Translations under genes and position numbers: made by a program
Notes under the pieces: model-generated
The model's database searches: none
Seen by the model: the letters and a program-made list of their open reading frames with translations, nothing else
Told to the model about the DNA's origin: nothing
Assembly (NCBI RefSeq): GCF_000719555.1
Contig: NZ_JOGX01000011.1
Location: forward strand, 1-64,000
Reading direction: 5' to 3'
DNA length: 64,000 nucleotides
Source: Streptomyces sp. NRRL F-5727
GTDB lineage: Bacteria; Actinomycetota; Actinomycetes; Streptomycetales; Streptomycetaceae
Part shown: positions 47,678-54,668 of the stretch, in pieces
Position numbering within the stretch: position 1 is the stretch's first letter
Layout of the letters: each line of letters starts with the position of its first letter

Positions 47678-48239
47678 TGTTCCTCCCGCCGTTGGCGTCG
47701 ATCGTCGTGTCGGTCGCCGGCTCGTACGCCTCGCGCTGCTCCGGGACTCCGGCCGCCAGGACGGTCTCGGCCTCGGAGTCGGAGTCGTACGCGGTCTCCT
47801 CGGAGACCGCCGGCTCACCGTCGTGCTCCGCGTGGCCGGTCTTCTCGACCGGCGGGGCGGGTGCCCAGGCCGCGGACATGCCGCCGCCGACGAGGGCGAA
47901 CAAGAACCCGATGACGAGACCGCCGAAGTTCGACACGGGGATGGAGACCAGGCCGAGCACGATCGCCGCGATGCCCGCGAAGACCCGGACGACGGGCTGG
48001 AACCACATCGTCAGGCCGAGCGTGAAGAGCAGTACGCCGATGATCAGCGCACCGGCTCCGGCGGTCGTGGCCATGGCCAGGGTGATGTTGCCGAGGCGTA
48101 CGTCCCCGTACGGGAGGTAGGCGATCGGCAGGCTGGCGAGGATGGTGAACAGGCCCGCCCAGAAGGGCCGGGTCTGCCGCCAGACCTTGAACCGGTTCTC
48201 CTTGCGGACTTCGGGGGAGGCAGGGGTCTCGGCGCTCAT
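47667..48239 (-). CDS. DUF6114-family membrane protein
   Basis: A 190-residue protein with four predicted membrane helices between residues 24 and 125 (RPFWAGLFTILASLPIAYLP; LAMATTAGAGALIIGVLLFTLGLTMWF; then two more in VFAGIAAIVLGLVSIPVSN and GGLVIGFLFALVGGGMSAAW) and an acidic cytosolic or external tail of about 65 residues. The family is widespread in Streptomyces beside DUF6230 proteins and has no known function. ATG 48239 follows GGGAGCTG. It is the middle gene of a three-gene minus-strand module. Confidence 0.85.
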   Translation of the reverse strand: MSAETPASPEVRKENRFKVWRQTRPFWAGLFTILASLPIAYLPYGDVRLGNITLAMATTAGAGALIIGVLLFTLGLTMWFQPVVRVFAGIAAIVLGLVSIPVSNFGGLVIGFLFALVGGGMSAAWAPAPPVEKTGHAEHDGEPAVSEETAYDSDSEAETVLAAGVPEQREAYEPATDTTIDANGGRNSAG

Positions 48240-48304
48240 GGAAAACAGCTCCCTGGAAGCGGTGTTGCTGAGAAAGGTGAGGAGACCGGGACCGGCCCGG
48301 TGCA

Positions 48305-48332
48305 GGTGCGGGCCGCCGGAACGGCCCGCACC
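48305..48332 (-). terminator. Hairpin between the DUF6230 and DUF6114 genes
   Basis: Perfect 11-bp stem GGTGCGGGCCG (48305-48315) and CGGCCCGCACC (48322-48332) with a 6-nt loop, directly after the DUF6230 stop. It could partly terminate, or protect the upstream message so that DUF6230 is made in excess. Confidence 0.6.
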
Positions 48333-48345
48333 CCGGAGCACCAGG

Positions 48346-49014
48346 TCAGTCCTGGAAGCACTCCTTCTCGGTGCCCCGGTGCAGGGACAGCTTGAGGTCG
48401 GGGAGCTTGAAGGTGGCGGCCGTCGTGGCCCACGCCTTCTGCTTGACGTTGGTCAGGACGACCTCTTCGGCGCGCTGGGCGAAGCCGTTCGGGTTGGCCT
48501 TGGTGTTGGGCTGGATGCCCTGGCCACCGTCGTACTTCGGCAGACCGCCGGCCGCGACGCCGATGTCGATGTTCTTGAAGTCGGCGTCGGCGTCCAGGTA
48601 GGAGACATCGAGGTAGATGTCCTTGGCCTGGACCTTGTCCGCGTCGGCGCCGCTCTTCGCGGCGGCCTTGCCGGCCTCCAGGCGCAGGGTGATGTCACCC
48701 AGGCCCAGGACGGGGGTCACGACGGACTGGCACATGTTGGTGATCTTGGCCGTGTCGAAGCCGGAGACCGCGACCGGAGCGGCGAACGGCTTGCCCTCCA
48801 GGTCCTTGCCCTGGTCGACGCTGCCGTACTGGACGAACTCGGTGCCCTCGAGCTTGTCCGTCGTGACCTTGAACTCCTGGCCGGAGATCGCGAAGGACGC
48901 GGCGAGCGCGCCCTGCGCCAGGCCGACACCGATCGCGGCCGTGGCCGCCAGGCTCGGGACCATGACGACGGCGAACCGCTTCCATCTGGTCCCGCCACGA
49001 ACCTGGGAACTCAT
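48346..49014 (-). CDS. DUF6230-family exported protein
   Basis: A 222-residue protein with an uncleaved or signal-like hydrophobic segment (residues 15-38, VVMVPSLAATAAIGVGLAQGALAASF) and an extracytoplasmic beta-rich domain. Two cysteines (CQS near residue 95 and C at position 219) could form a disulfide. Relatives are sometimes labelled cholesterol esterase, but no esterase motif (no GxSxG) is present. ATG 49014 has AAGGAGG at ideal spacing. It heads the module with the DUF6114 membrane protein and the low-complexity protein. Confidence 0.85.
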   Translation of the reverse strand: MSSQVRGGTRWKRFAVVMVPSLAATAAIGVGLAQGALAASFAISGQEFKVTTDKLEGTEFVQYGSVDQGKDLEGKPFAAPVAVSGFDTAKITNMCQSVVTPVLGLGDITLRLEAGKAAAKSGADADKVQAKDIYLDVSYLDADADFKNIDIGVAAGGLPKYDGGQGIQPNTKANPNGFAQRAEEVVLTNVKQKAWATTAATFKLPDLKLSLHRGTEKECFQD

Positions 49015-49368
49015 GAGAATCCTCCTTCTCGGACGTACATCTCCAGGAGGGGCCCGGGGCCCGTCCTGGGATGGGAGAAGAGCTACGTCCTCGGGAAGGA
49101 GAGCGCCGAGGCATCAGGAGACGCGACGCGCGTCCGGATCACCGGCGATCACCCCCGAGCGACAACCATGTGCCGCGCGTGCGCACGGCCCGGTGGACAG
49201 GTCCTGCCCGGTGGGAGCAGGAACCCCCCTGTCCGATGGCCGGCAGCCTGGGGCGCCGGCCCGCCCGGTGGGGACCCGCGCCGCGCGTCCAGGCGGTTGC
49301 CGGGGCGTGCGGTTCGGACCGAGCGTGGCCGATCGTGGTCCATTCCCGGCGCCCGCACAAGGGGTTCA

Positions 49369-49382
49369 TTACTCGCTAGTAA
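49369..49382. promoter_or_regulatory. Dyad TTACT-CGCT-AGTAA
   Basis: Inverted repeat with 5-bp arms, in the long region upstream of the DUF6230 gene. The half-site TTACT/AGTAA recurs at 49499 and in the icmA palindrome at 53688. It is typical in form for TetR-family operators. Confidence 0.45.
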
Positions 49383-49498
49383 CGGACGTGTGACCGCGCC
49401 ATGGCGTGATGCCGCCGAGCGGGCACGCAGGGTGGGGGCGCGAGGTGCCGAAAATCCGCTTATAGGAGGGTGAACCCGGACAGACACACGGGTTCGAT

Positions 49499-49511
49499 TT
49501 ACTGCAAGTAA
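49499..49511. promoter_or_regulatory. Dyad TTACT-GCA-AGTAA
   Basis: Second dyad with the same arms as the one at 49369 but a 3-bp spacer, 130 bp further upstream of the DUF6230 gene. Confidence 0.4.
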
Positions 49512-49513
49512 CA

Positions 49514-49551
49514 GCGGCCGCGATTATCAAGATTTGGTAAAGCGCGGCCGC
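49514..49551 (-). terminator. GC stem with AT-rich loop after the thioredoxin gene
   Basis: GCGGCCGCG (49514-49522) and CGCGGCCGC (49543-49551) form a perfect 9-bp stem around a 20-nt AT-rich loop. It lies 90 bp beyond the minus-strand thioredoxin stop and may terminate that gene. Each arm also contains the octamer GCGGCCGC. Confidence 0.5.
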
Positions 49552-49641
49552 CGGTTGTCACCGTGTCGCCAAATCGACGGACGATCCGGCACCCTTCCCC
49601 GCCCTGAGCAGGCGCTTAGCCTCAGGCCGGGGACAACGGGC

Positions 49642-50607
49642 TCAGAACAGCACGCGGGCCAGCGCCTGCCGGGCCGCGATCACCCGCGGGTCCTCGGGGC
49701 CGATCACCTCGAACAGCTCCAGGAGACGGAGCCGGGCCGTGTTCCGGTCGTCGCCGAAGGTCCGGCCGACGGTCTCGACCAGCCGCCCGAAGGCGTCCTG
49801 CACATGACCGCCCGCCAGGTCCAGGTCGGCGGCGGCGATCTGCGCCTCGACGTCCGCCGGGTCGTCCGCCGCGTTCTTCCGCACCGCCTGCGGGTCCATG
49901 CCCTGCACCCGCTGCAGCAGTTCGGCCTGGGCGAGGCCCAGCTTGGCCTCGGGGTGCTCGGGGTCGTCGGCCAGCACGTTCTTGTACGCCTGCACCGCGC
50001 CGGCCAGATCGCCCGCGTCCAGGGCGGACATGGCCGCCTCCAGGAGGGCGTCGTACGGGCCGGCGGCCGGCCGCTCGGACCCGGAACCGGCGGCGTCCCG
50101 GTCCACGGTGAGGCCCGTGAGGCCGAAGCGCTCCTCGCCGACGTGGATCAGCTGGTCGAGGGTCTCGCGGATCTGCGCCTCCGGCACCGCACCCTGGAAG
50201 AGGGGCAGGGCCTGGCCGGCGACGACCGCGAAAACGGCCGGAATTCCCTGGATGCCGAACTGCTGCATCAGCATCTGGTTGGCGTCGACGTCGATCTTCG
50301 CGAGCAGGAAACGACCGTCGTACTCCACGGCCAGCCGCTCCAGGAGCGGACCCAGCTGCTTGCACGGCTCGCACCACTCGGCCCAGAAGTCGAGGACGAC
50401 CGGGACCTCGGCGGAACGCTGGAGCACATCGCGCTCGAAGCCCGCCTCGTCGACGTCGATCACGAGGGCGGACGGCGGCACCGCCGCGGGTCCGCCGTGG
50501 CGCGCCGCCTCGGCGCGCGCCTGCTCCGCCTTCGCCTTGGCCTCTCCGGCCGCCTTCACCGCGGCGAGGTCGACGACGCCGCTCATGGACATGTTTCGGG
50601 GCTGCAT
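49642..50607 (-). CDS. Thioredoxin-TPR protein (CnoX/YbbN-like co-chaperone)
   Basis: A 321-residue cytosolic protein. Residues 1-60 are variable; the thioredoxin domain (about 65-165) has VVLDFWAEWCEPCKQLGPLLE, so both active-site cysteines are kept, unlike some YbbN proteins. The C-terminal half has TPR-like helices (LLEAAMSALDAGDLAGAVQAYKNVLADDPEHPEAKLGLAQAEL). Family members protect client proteins from oxidation and hand them to chaperones. ATG 50607 follows GGGGGAGG. Confidence 0.92.
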   Translation of the reverse strand: MQPRNMSMSGVVDLAAVKAAGEAKAKAEQARAEAARHGGPAAVPPSALVIDVDEAGFERDVLQRSAEVPVVLDFWAEWCEPCKQLGPLLERLAVEYDGRFLLAKIDVDANQMLMQQFGIQGIPAVFAVVAGQALPLFQGAVPEAQIRETLDQLIHVGEERFGLTGLTVDRDAAGSGSERPAAGPYDALLEAAMSALDAGDLAGAVQAYKNVLADDPEHPEAKLGLAQAELLQRVQGMDPQAVRKNAADDPADVEAQIAAADLDLAGGHVQDAFGRLVETVGRTFGDDRNTARLRLLELFEVIGPEDPRVIAARQALARVLF

Positions 50608-50743
50608 GAGTACATCCTCCCCCTTCCGCGCGCGGAACCGGTAAGCCATGGCTGAACAGCACCCTCCGCCGAGGGCGCCCGTACCCGCCGGGTCCCCACC
50701 CGGCGGTCCTGCATGGTTGTCGCTCAGGCCGCTCAATGCCTTT

Positions 50744-50760
50744 CGCTACGGGTCGTAGCG
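50744..50760. promoter_or_regulatory. Dyad between the thioredoxin and TetR genes
   Basis: CGCTACG-ggt-CGTAGCG, 7-bp arms, in the 252-bp divergent gap. The same gap has a 9-bp hairpin at 50685-50706 in the thioredoxin leader and an imperfect dyad at 50832-50847 overlapping a GAGTAT -10-like word just before the TetR gene. Confidence 0.4.
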
Positions 50761-50859
50761 TAATGGCCGACGCGGGGCCGGGGGCCACCGTCCTCCCGTG
50801 AACTGCCTCACACGACGGGCCCCTGGCGCCGTACCTACCGGCGAGTATGGTCGTCGTTC

Positions 50860-51483
50860 ATGTGTAGCCGCACCACCCCCCGAACCGGCCGCCCCCGCTC
50901 CACCGAGGCCGACGCGGCCATCCTGGAGGCGACCCGCGCGGCCCTGGTGGAGCTGGGCTGGTCGAAACTCACCATGGGCGACGTCGCCGGCCGCGCCGGG
51001 GTCGCCAAGACCACCCTGTACCGCCGCTGGGCCAACAAGAACGAACTGGTCGTCGACGCCGTCGCCGTCCTCTTCGATGAACTCGAACTGCCCGACCTGG
51101 GTTCCCTCCAGGCGGACATCGAGCACGTGGTCCTCCAGTTCGCCGCCCTCCTGGAGCGCCCGGAGACCAAGACCGCGCTGATGGCCGTCGTCGCCGAGTC
51201 GACCCGGGACGTGCCGCTGCGCGAACGGATCCGCACCTCGATCGTGGAGCGCCAGAAACGGCTGGTCCTCGACGGTCGGCGGCGGGCGCAGGAGCGCGGC
51301 GAACTCCCCGCGGACCGCGACCCGGTGACCGTGGACGCCATCGACGACCTGATCTTCGACGTGGTCGCCGGCGCCGTGGTGCACCGCGCTCTGGTGAGCG
51401 CCGAGCCGGTGGACGGCCAGTGGGTGGCCCGGCTCTCCGCGCTGCTCGTGGGCGGCCTGGGCGCGGTGGCGGCGCTCGGCTAG
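50860..51483 (+). CDS. TetR-family transcriptional regulator
   Basis: A 207-residue repressor-type protein. The N-terminal helix-turn-helix is ATRAALVELGWSKLTMGDVAGRAGVAKTTLYRRWANKNELVVDAV (residues 25-68), the TetR/AcrR pattern; the C-terminal half is the ligand and dimer domain. It is followed 9 bp later by a PPOX-family gene, which it may regulate. The ATG has no clear ribosome site, and the leader would be very short. It is also a candidate binder of the TTACT-type dyads nearby. Confidence 0.9.
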   Translation: MCSRTTPRTGRPRSTEADAAILEATRAALVELGWSKLTMGDVAGRAGVAKTTLYRRWANKNELVVDAVAVLFDELELPDLGSLQADIEHVVLQFAALLERPETKTALMAVVAESTRDVPLRERIRTSIVERQKRLVLDGRRRAQERGELPADRDPVTVDAIDDLIFDVVAGAVVHRALVSAEPVDGQWVARLSALLVGGLGAVAALG

Positions 51484-51492
51484 CGTGCCCGC

Positions 51493-51912
51493 ATGATCAC
51501 CCGTACAGACATCCGGCTGTCCGAGCCGGTGCGCGCCCTGCTGGACGACGTCAACCACGCCGTCCTGGCCACGATCCAGCCCGACGGCTCCCCGCAGACC
51601 TCGGTGGTGTGGGTGGGCCGGGACGGCGACGACGTGCTGATCTCCAGCCAGGACGGCCGCCGCAAGGTCGGGAACATCCGGGCCGACGCCCGGGTCTCCC
51701 TCACCCTCCTCGACCGCCGCGACCCCGACCGCTACGCGGAGATACGCGGCACGGCCACGGTCACCGAGGACGAGGGCCGGGCCCTGGCGGTGGCGCTGGC
51801 GGAGAAGTACGAGGGCGAGGGCGCCGGCCGGGAGTACCTGGAGCTGCCGCCGGAGAAGGTCCGGGTGGTGCTCCGGATCACCCCGGCGAAGGTGCTGGGC
51901 TCGGTCCGCTGA
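51493..51912 (+). CDS. PPOX-class flavin/F420-dependent oxidoreductase
   Basis: A 139-residue split-barrel protein of the pyridoxamine 5'-phosphate oxidase-like group; the actinobacterial branch often uses F420. Typical blocks are HAVLATIQPDGSPQTSVVWVGRDGDDVLISS and RRKVGNIRADARVSLTLLDRRDPDRYAEIRGTATV. It lies 9 bp downstream of the TetR gene, so it is probably in the same operon. The exact cofactor and substrate cannot be told. Confidence 0.85.
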   Translation: MITRTDIRLSEPVRALLDDVNHAVLATIQPDGSPQTSVVWVGRDGDDVLISSQDGRRKVGNIRADARVSLTLLDRRDPDRYAEIRGTATVTEDEGRALAVALAEKYEGEGAGREYLELPPEKVRVVLRITPAKVLGSVR

Positions 51913-51925
51913 CGCGGGCGGACGA

Positions 51926-51958
51926 AGGGCCGGTGCGGGGAGGTCCCGTACCGGCCCT
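51926..51958. terminator. Bidirectional terminator between the PPOX gene and icmA
   Basis: AGGGCCGGTGCGGG (51926-51939) pairs with CCCGTACCGGCCCT (51945-51958), 14 pairs including one G-T, with a 5-nt loop, between convergent stops. Confidence 0.85.
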
Positions 51959-51978
51959 GTCCGTTCGCGTCGGGGGCG

Positions 51979-53679
51979 TCAGAAGCCCGCGGGCTCCACG
52001 TACACGCCCCACTCGTCGCGGAGCACGTCGCAGATCTCGCCCAGGGTGGCCTCGGCGCGGACCGCGTCGAGCATCGGCGGGATCATGTTGGAGCCGTCCC
52101 GGGCCGCCGCCAGCATCGCGTCGAGGGAGGCGCGGACCTTCGCCTCGTCGCGCCGGCCCTTCCGCTCGCCGAGGACCCGGACCTGCTCCCACTCGACCTC
52201 GTGGCTGACCCGCAGGATCTCCAGGTCGCCGGTGACCGAGCCGTGGTGGACGTTGACGCCGACGACCCGCTTCTCGCCCTTCTCCAGGGCCTGCTGGTAG
52301 CGGAAGGCGGACTCGGCGATCTCGCCGGTGAACCAGCCGTCCTCGATGCCGCGCAGGATGCCGGAGGTGATCGGGCCGATCGGGTGCTGCCCGTCCGGGT
52401 GGGCCCGGAGCCCGCGCTCCTTGATCTGGTCGAAGATCTTCTCGGCGTCGGCCTCGATCCGGTCGGTGAGCTGCTCGACGTACCAGGAACCGCCCAGCGG
52501 GTCGGCGACGTTGGCGACGCCGGTCTCCTCCATCAGCACCTGCTGGGTGCGGAGCGCGATCTCGGCGGCCTGCTCGCTGGGGAGCGCGAGGGTCTCGTCG
52601 AGGGCGTTGGTGTGGAGGGAGTTGGTGCCGCCGAGGACGGCGGAGAGGGCCTCGACCGCGGTCCGCACGACGTTGTTGTACGGCTGCTGGGCGGTGAGCG
52701 AGACGCCGGCGGTCTGGGTGTGGAAGCGGAGCCACTGCGCCTTGTCGGTCTTGGCGCCGTAGACCTCCTTCATCCAGCGGGCCCAGATCCGGCGGGCGGC
52801 GCGGAACTTGGCGATCTCCTCGAAGAAGTCGAGGTGCGCGTCGAAGAAGAAGGAGAGGCCGGGCGCGAAGACGTCCACGTCGAGGCCGCGGGAGAGACCG
52901 AGCTCGACGTAGCCGAAGCCGTCGGCGAGGGTGTACGCCAGCTCCTGCGCGGCCGTCGCCCCGGCCTCGCGGATGTGGTAGCCGGAGACGGAGAGCGGCT
53001 TGTACGCGGGGATGCCGGCGGCGCAGTGCTCCATCAGGTCGCCGATGAGGCGCAGGTGGGGCTCGGGCGGGAAGAGCCACTCCTTCTGCGCGATGTACTC
53101 CTTGAAGATGTCGGTCTGGAGCGTGCCGTTGAGCACGGCCGGATCGACGCCCTGGCGCTCGGCGGCGACCAGGTACATGCAGAAGACGGGGACGGCGGGG
53201 CCCGAGATCGTCATCGACGTGGTGACGTCGCCGAGCGGGATGTCCTTGAAGAGGACCTCCATGTCGGCGGCGGAGTCGATGGCGACACCGCAGTGGCCGA
53301 CCTCGCCGAGGGAGCGGGGGTCGTCGGAGTCGCGGCCCATGAGGGTGGGCATGTCGAAGGCGACCGAGAGCCCGCCGCCGCCGGCGGCGAGGATCATCTT
53401 GTACCGCTCGTTGGTCTGCTCGGCGTTGCCGAAGCCGGCGAACTGGCGGATGGTCCAGGTGCGGCCCCGGTAGCCGGTCGGGTGCAGTCCCCGGGTGAAG
53501 GGGTACTCGCCGGGCCAGCCGATGCGCTCGAACCCCTCGTAGCTGTCCCCGGGCCGGGGCCCGTAGACCGGCTCGACGGGGTCCCCGGAGAGCGTGGTGA
53601 AGTCGGCGTCGCGCTTGCGGGCCTTGTCGTAACGGGCCTGCCAGCGACGGCGGCCTTCCTCGATGGCGTCAGCGTCCAT
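51979..53679 (-). CDS. icmA: Isobutyryl-CoA mutase large subunit
   Basis: A 566-residue coenzyme-B12-dependent mutase catalytic subunit, interconverting isobutyryl-CoA and n-butyryl-CoA. The barrel has YPFTRGLHPTGYRGRTWTIRQFAGFGNAEQTNERYK, GGLSVAFDMPTLMGRDSDD and TAQQPYNNVVRTAVEALSAVLGGTNSLHTNALDE. Phe in AFDMPT, where methylmalonyl-CoA mutases have Tyr, and the 566-residue length both point to IcmA. The B12-binding domain must come from a separate small subunit, not found here. ATG 53679 fits; an earlier ATG would read through the palindrome and a rare TTA codon. Confidence 0.93.
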   Translation of the reverse strand: MDADAIEEGRRRWQARYDKARKRDADFTTLSGDPVEPVYGPRPGDSYEGFERIGWPGEYPFTRGLHPTGYRGRTWTIRQFAGFGNAEQTNERYKMILAAGGGGLSVAFDMPTLMGRDSDDPRSLGEVGHCGVAIDSAADMEVLFKDIPLGDVTTSMTISGPAVPVFCMYLVAAERQGVDPAVLNGTLQTDIFKEYIAQKEWLFPPEPHLRLIGDLMEHCAAGIPAYKPLSVSGYHIREAGATAAQELAYTLADGFGYVELGLSRGLDVDVFAPGLSFFFDAHLDFFEEIAKFRAARRIWARWMKEVYGAKTDKAQWLRFHTQTAGVSLTAQQPYNNVVRTAVEALSAVLGGTNSLHTNALDETLALPSEQAAEIALRTQQVLMEETGVANVADPLGGSWYVEQLTDRIEADAEKIFDQIKERGLRAHPDGQHPIGPITSGILRGIEDGWFTGEIAESAFRYQQALEKGEKRVVGVNVHHGSVTGDLEILRVSHEVEWEQVRVLGERKGRRDEAKVRASLDAMLAAARDGSNMIPPMLDAVRAEATLGEICDVLRDEWGVYVEPAGF

Positions 53680-53687
53680 GCCTTCGA

Positions 53688-53711
53688 ATTTACTAGGACG
53701 TCCTAGTAAAT
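53688..53711. promoter_or_regulatory. Perfect 24-bp palindrome at the icmA start
   Basis: Left arm ATTTACTAGGAC and right arm GTCCTAGTAAAT, no mismatch and no spacer, ending 8 bp before the icmA ATG. It would overlap the -10/start region and block transcription when bound. The adjacent MarR gene or a TetR protein could be the binder. Confidence 0.65.
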
Positions 53712-53722
53712 GTCGATGGCAC

Positions 53723-53746
53723 ACCCCCGCACATCTGTGCGGGGGT
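53723..53746 (-). terminator. Hairpin terminator after the DUF3817 gene
   Basis: ACCCCCGCACA (53723-53733) and TGTGCGGGGGT (53736-53746), an 11-bp perfect inverted repeat 5 bp beyond the stop. Confidence 0.75.
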
Positions 53747-53751
53747 GGGTG

Positions 53752-54084
53752 TCAGGCGTTCGCGGGAACCGGCTGCGCGCCGCTGACCAGCGGCTTCACC
53801 TCGGCGACGACCTTACGCTCGACGATGAAAGCGGCGAAGGGGATCGTGCCGGAGAGCAGCACCCACACGATCTTGCCGAACGACCAGCGGGCCTTGGAGC
53901 CCAGGTCGAAGGCGAAGATCAGGTAGATGATGTACAGGACACCGTGGAGCTGGGAGACCGCGAAGGTCAGGTCCTCGCCGGTGTCGAAGCCGTACTTGGC
54001 GACCATGCAGCCACAGAGCACGAGCAGCATGACGGCGGTCACGTACGCCATGACGCGGTAGCGGGTCAGCACGCTGGATTTCAT
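53752..54084 (-). CDS. DUF3817-family small membrane protein
   Basis: A 110-residue protein with three membrane helices (about 10-30, 40-60, 70-90). The core VSQLHGVLYIIYLIFAFDLGSKARWSFGKIVWVLLSGTIPFAAFIVERK is the DUF3817 signature, whose function is unknown. A second member of the family lies at 63129-63482. It is a single gene between icmA and marR on the minus strand, ending in a strong terminator. Confidence 0.88.
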   Translation of the reverse strand: MKSSVLTRYRVMAYVTAVMLLVLCGCMVAKYGFDTGEDLTFAVSQLHGVLYIIYLIFAFDLGSKARWSFGKIVWVLLSGTIPFAAFIVERKVVAEVKPLVSGAQPVPANA

Positions 54085-54127
54085 GCCGTCGAGCGTAACC
54101 GCCCGTTCCGGGCGATCTTCGCCGGGG

Positions 54128-54637
54128 TCAGCCCTCGTCGAAGTCGTGCGCCGCGACCCGCAGGGGGCGCAGCAGGGCGAAGATCTCGGCGCACTCCTCG
54201 GCGTCGTACGCGCCCAGGCCGAACTCCATGTCCATCAGATCGCGGGTGGCGGACTCGACCACCTCGCGGCCCTTCTCGGTGATGGAGGCGAGGGTGCCGC
54301 GCCCGTCGTTGGGGTTGGGGCGCTTGTCGACGAGGCCGGACTTCACCAGGCGGTCCACCGTGTTCGTCACCGAGGTGGGGTGGACCATCAGCCGCTCGCC
54401 GATCTTCGACATCGGCAGCTCGCCCGCCTGGGAGAAGGTGAGCAGCACCAGAGCCTCGTAGCGGGCGAAGGTCAGCCCGTAGGGCTTGACCACGGCGTCG
54501 ACCTCGGCCAGCAGGATCTGGTGGGCGCGCATGATCGAGGTGATCGCGGCCATCGAGGGGACCGGACCCCAGCGCTTCTGCCAGAGTTCGTCGGCTCGGG
54601 CGATGGGGTCGAAGGGGAGACTGAGCGGCTTCGGCAC
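54128..54637 (-). CDS. MarR-family transcriptional regulator
   Basis: A 169-residue winged-helix protein. The DNA-binding part is LTFARYEALVLLTFSQAGELPMSKIGERLMVHPTSVTNTVDRLVKSGLVDKRPNPNDGRGTLASITEKGREVV (about residues 55-128) with the usual DxRG wing. It lies upstream of the DUF3817 gene and icmA on the same strand, and is a natural candidate to control the icmA palindrome. The ligand is unknown. Confidence 0.92.
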   Translation of the reverse strand: MPKPLSLPFDPIARADELWQKRWGPVPSMAAITSIMRAHQILLAEVDAVVKPYGLTFARYEALVLLTFSQAGELPMSKIGERLMVHPTSVTNTVDRLVKSGLVDKRPNPNDGRGTLASITEKGREVVESATRDLMDMEFGLGAYDAEECAEIFALLRPLRVAAHDFDEG

Positions 54638-54668
54638 GCGTCGACCTTACCGACTGGTCATATGGCGG

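Larger units (their letters stand above)
49015..49641. other. 627-bp gene-free region upstream of the DUF6230 module
   Basis: No convincing gene is seen. It holds two TTACT...AGTAA dyads (49369-49382, 49499-49511), a possible minus-strand -10 TATAAG (complement at 49459-49464), and the NotI-like hairpin at 49514-49551. It is long for a Streptomyces intergenic region, so an untranslated leader of several hundred bases or a small RNA is possible. Confidence 0.5.

Noticed and set aside
54640..54665. DasR-type site near the marR start (ACTGGTCAT)
   Set aside because: Only one half resembles the motif; the second half is missing.
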